Positions 60,831 to 64,000 of a stretch of 64,000 nucleotides of DNA are shown piece after piece; the stretch's first letter is position 1; every line of letters starts with the position of its first letter. Made by a program: the position numbers and the translations under genes. The DNA is from Lichenostomus cassidix (Eukaryota; Chordata; Aves; Passeriformes; Meliphagidae): NCBI GenBank assembly GCA_008360975.2, contig CM039193.1, positions 4,454,501 through 4,518,500 of the forward strand, read 5' to 3'. The notes beneath the pieces were generated by a model, which ran no database searches, was not told the origin of the DNA, and worked only from the letters and a program-made list of their open reading frames with translations.

Positions 60831-62449
60831 GGCTGCTTCCTCTCCCACCTTCCCTTTCAGCTTAAGCTTTGAAAGAATTCTTCCAAGATCCTTTTCTTTT
60901 ACCATACCTGTCCCAGAAAACGAGCAGAACCTACAGCTGACTTTTTTTGATATTAGAACTAATATTTTGCACTTGATATGCACTTTATAACGTGTCTGGT
61001 TTTTTTTTCCTTGCCATCTTCTTCTAGATTGTATCATGTGTAATGGTCCATACTAAAGGCAAATAAACTTCCCTAGGTGGTGAAGGGAATAGATGTTTTT
61101 CCAGGCTGAATTCAGCTGCAGCTGTGTAGGACAGCACTTGTGAAGAGTGGCTCAGCAGTGTCATTCAGGGTGCAGAGATCACTCAGGCCAAGGAATGACA
61201 GAAGCCACATCCATTCATTCCTCCTCACTGCTGCCTAAACCCACTGCCCACGCTGGCTGGTACTTGGCCTCTCCCTAAGGAAAGGGAAAAAGAGCAAACT
61301 TGTGAGCTGCAGGCTAAAGCAAACAGATAAGAAGCTTTGAAAACAGATGGGACTGTTTTGAATCAAATCCTGGAAGGGGGAGTGAAAGGCACTGGGGGCT
61401 CCTATGCAGGGAGGATGACTCACTGCTGTTGTCATCGAGGTCTCCTCTTACAGGATTAGTGATTACTGCCCGAGAACATCATTTATCAAACCCGAATTGG
61501 AGACAGAAGTCTGACCTGGGAGCCTTTAGCTAAGGCACAGGGTGCTGTGTGGTGTTTCCAGCAAGGTGCCCCTGGCTCTTGCTGCAAGGCTCTGGCAGGG
61601 AGGATCCTCAGTGTGCTGCAGAGGGTCCTGTCAGGGCTGGAGACTCACCAGCCCTGCTCCTCGGAAAATTACAAGCACTAGGAACCCCATGGGATTCATC
61701 AGGGATTCATTTGGCTGGGGCAGAGATGAAGTGAAATTGTTGGATTCGTGTTTGGAGGGCAGAGTTCTTCTCTAATCCTGAAGTGCCTGATGCTGTGGGA
61801 AACTGCACTTGGAGTGTGCTGCCAGCTGAACCTCTGCACTGCTCTGTCAAAATATTTTCCTTCCTTTTTCCCCCAGTAACTGTGAGTTTGGGTGGGTGGT
61901 ACCCTGCAAAGTGGCCCATCGTGGGGCACATATGGATGTGTGTTGTTGAGGGACCCTGCTGCCATCTTCTCACAATTTCTGGTCCTGGGGCAAGCCCCTG
62001 CTTTGTCTGATGGGCTTTTAGGAACAGCTTGTCACTTCTGAGTCTTTGCTAGATCTAATCTTGAGCGTAGCCTGAGCTTTTATTTAACTACAAAAGAGCA
62101 GAGTGATGCTTTGGTTAGAAGGGTGCCCCCTGATAGAAAAAGAGCTGAAAATTTCTTTTAAAAAAACCCACCAAAACCCCAAAACAAATCACCAAACACC
62201 AGCCCTACCTATGGAGGTGTTATGGACCAGAAGAAATGAGGAGTTGTGTGTTAATCTCACCGCTGCTGCACATGTACATGGTTAGGAGACATCCCCTGGA
62301 AAATACACCACAGCTCCACAGTAACATGGATTTTCCCTCTCCTGAGGTAATATGGCAAAGGCTCCCAACTGTGCTGTGTATCAGAAGAGCCTCTTGAGAA
62401 ACTGTGCTCAGCAGCTGGAGCCAAGCCCCTCGCTGCCTTGCGGGGCACT

Positions 62450-62710
62450 GCAGATTAGTGCTGGTGCAAGATTGGGGCTCTTACCGCAATCTCAGCTCTT
62501 TAATTAAAATAACGTGGAACAAAAAGGGAGAATTAGTTAAAAATAACAGCTCTCGGAAGCACAGCTTGTCTTTTTATTAGACTTGTCCTCACTTTCTCCG
62601 CTGCTCTGATAAGAAGGATGTTCTCCCTCTGGGACGGAGTGAATAAACCGGGATGAAACTCATTTGTTGGGGCATTATGCGTTAATTAATTTTGAACACT
62701 AATCCTGTCC
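62450..62710. promoter_or_regulatory. Candidate intronic enhancer block (GATA/homeodomain words)
   Basis: TGATAAG (62607-62613, GATA-like), ttaattaa-type words near 62,500 and 62,683, and isolated CpGs (taccgcaatc, aacgtgg, ctcggaag, ctccgctg, gggacggag, aaccgggat, atgcgtt) are packed into 260 bases. As with the blocks at 40.6 and 60.6 kb, CpG retention outside an island is the main hint of constraint. Confidence 0.28.
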
Positions 62711-64000
62711 CCATCCACTGTTTCTTTTTTTCCTGGTTTTACACAGCAGAATACAGTTCTGCTCAAGGAGAGGACGGGCAGCTTGTGCTGTGCTGCAGAA
62801 AGGGGAAGGTTGTGTTGTCCCCTTGTCCCCAGGGCTGGGGGAGGTTTTGCCTGGCGCCGTGCTGCAGGTCATTTTTGGGGAGGTGGGAGCTTTCCCAGAG
62901 CCCATCCAGAATATGGGAAACTTAATATTCACCTCAGGTGATGCCCTGAGGCTCAGCTGCAGCCTCTTGCTGGTGTGGTTCCCCTGAGGGCAGGGTGAAG
63001 GGGCTGATCCCATATATCCCATGTGGAGCTGGCACTGCTGGGAGGGACTTTGCCTCCCCAGTGGGTTATGGACCCTGTGGTCCTGCAGGAAAGCACCAGG
63101 GTCACTGCCAGAAAATGTATTTAACTGAGGAAAAAAAAAATATTATCTTTTTTCTGTACATTTCTCTTTTTAGAATAAACTGAAATAATATTTGAGCCTC
63201 TGGACAATATGAGCTGGTTTCTTTTTTTGTACCCAGACTTCTGAGGGAAGACATTCTGGTTTTAAGTGGTCTCTTTAATCTGATGGGAAGTTTGCCATTC
63301 AAATGGGGGAAGATGTGGACTCTTTCTTTAATCTTTTTTGATTAAGTAATATTATTTTTTTTCCTATTCTCTGTAGTCCTTTCTCTGGCTCAGCAGTTAC
63401 TCCTGGCTGCCCCTGCATCCTGCCTATTTAACTTTGCCCATTCTTTCAAGATCAATATGTGCTGCTAAATTACTGAAGTCGGAGAATAAAATAAAAAAGA
63501 AAATCCAATATGAGGTTTTGGCATGTAAGTATTGCTTATAAAGCCTTAGGATGGTGTTTAATACAAACCATCTTGCTTTCTCATTTCTAGTGTATACATA
63601 AGTGTCCATAAGTGAAAATCCCTGTTCAAGGAAAGGAGCAATAATATTCAGCAATCCTGGAAAAGGGCTAATTCTTCATTCTGTCCAAGTTTCTAAGCTA
63701 CTGCAGGTGTCTGGAGCAGTGACTTCATGTGCTGCCCTGCAGATTCTTTCCCACAGTGGGATTCCTCCAGGCTCACTTTCTAGTAACAGAATGAAGGGTG
63801 ACCTCTGTCCTGTCATCTTGCTGTGAGTTCAGGTGGATTAAGGGGGACAGACTGGAAAAAATGTGTATGAAACAAATTCCAGCTTGCCAGTGTGCTCTTA
63901 GAATACACAGAGCAGGAAAACATTCATTAAGTAGTGGCTGTGGACAAGACTGATTTCTCATGGGGGAATTCTTGGATACAGGGTGTTTTACTCCTTAAAG

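Larger units (their letters stand above)
56741..64000. other. Putative intron continued, no gene recognised
   Basis: No exon was recognised. Acceptor-like pyrimidine tracts occur (for example, ttcccccag at 61,876), but no paired donor or domain supports an exon. The stretch contains a short 9-bp triplication at 58.66 kb and two CpG-retaining, motif-bearing blocks near 60.6 and 62.5 kb, listed separately. The window ends in AT-rich DNA without a feature. Confidence 0.5.

Noticed and set aside
61860..62010. Acceptor-like tract ttcccccag followed by an open frame
   Set aside because: No donor, no domain; such pyrimidine tracts are frequent in long introns.
1..64000. Search for tRNA, rRNA, CRISPR, phage, operon or toxin systems
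   Set aside because: No B-box-type tRNA motif, no rRNA-like block, no regularly spaced repeats, and no prokaryotic gene packing was seen; the sequence is vertebrate in character.

Overview
The window looks like nuclear DNA of a bird. Three fragments match the 3' end of avian CR1 LINEs, closest to the family as it occurs in birds. Recognisable transposons are otherwise very sparse, the base composition is intermediate, and there is one strong CpG island. The species cannot be named from this sequence. I found no operon, phage, tRNA, rRNA or CRISPR array, and no reading frame with a protein domain I recognise. The open frames, up to about 200 codons, behave like chance frames: low-complexity composition, overlapping frames on both strands, no splice structure.

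Layout. Positions 1 to about 36,000 are gene-poor DNA with simple repeats, two antisense CR1 tails (12.6 kb and 31.7 kb) and several AT-rich blocks that keep CpGs and carry clusters of factor-like motifs. A possible terminal exon lies at 24.5-24.9 kb: a pyrimidine tract and AG, then an open frame, a stop, and AATAAA within 20 bases. It is weakly supported. At about 36.1-37.2 kb sits a TATA-less CpG island, the only convincing promoter in the window. It contains a consensus splice donor (AAG then GTAAGG, cut after 36,702), so a plus-strand gene probably starts here with a short first exon and runs to the right. SOX-like, octamer and TAATTA motifs lie just upstream.

From 37.2 kb to the end the sequence reads like a very long first intron. 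It has poly-A/T tracts, one more antisense CR1 tail (56.5 kb), young tandem duplications and enhancer-like blocks. Two stretches with splice-site-like borders (39,392 onward and 47,279-47,365) are candidate exons but could be chance. The best working model is a regulatory landscape around the 5' end of one large gene whose identity is not visible here. I found no clear evidence of a previously undescribed system. The items most worth checking are the promoter and exon 1, the 14-bp inverted repeat inside the island, the candidate exons, the enhancer-like blocks and the (ATTTT)/(ATTTC) pentanucleotide array.
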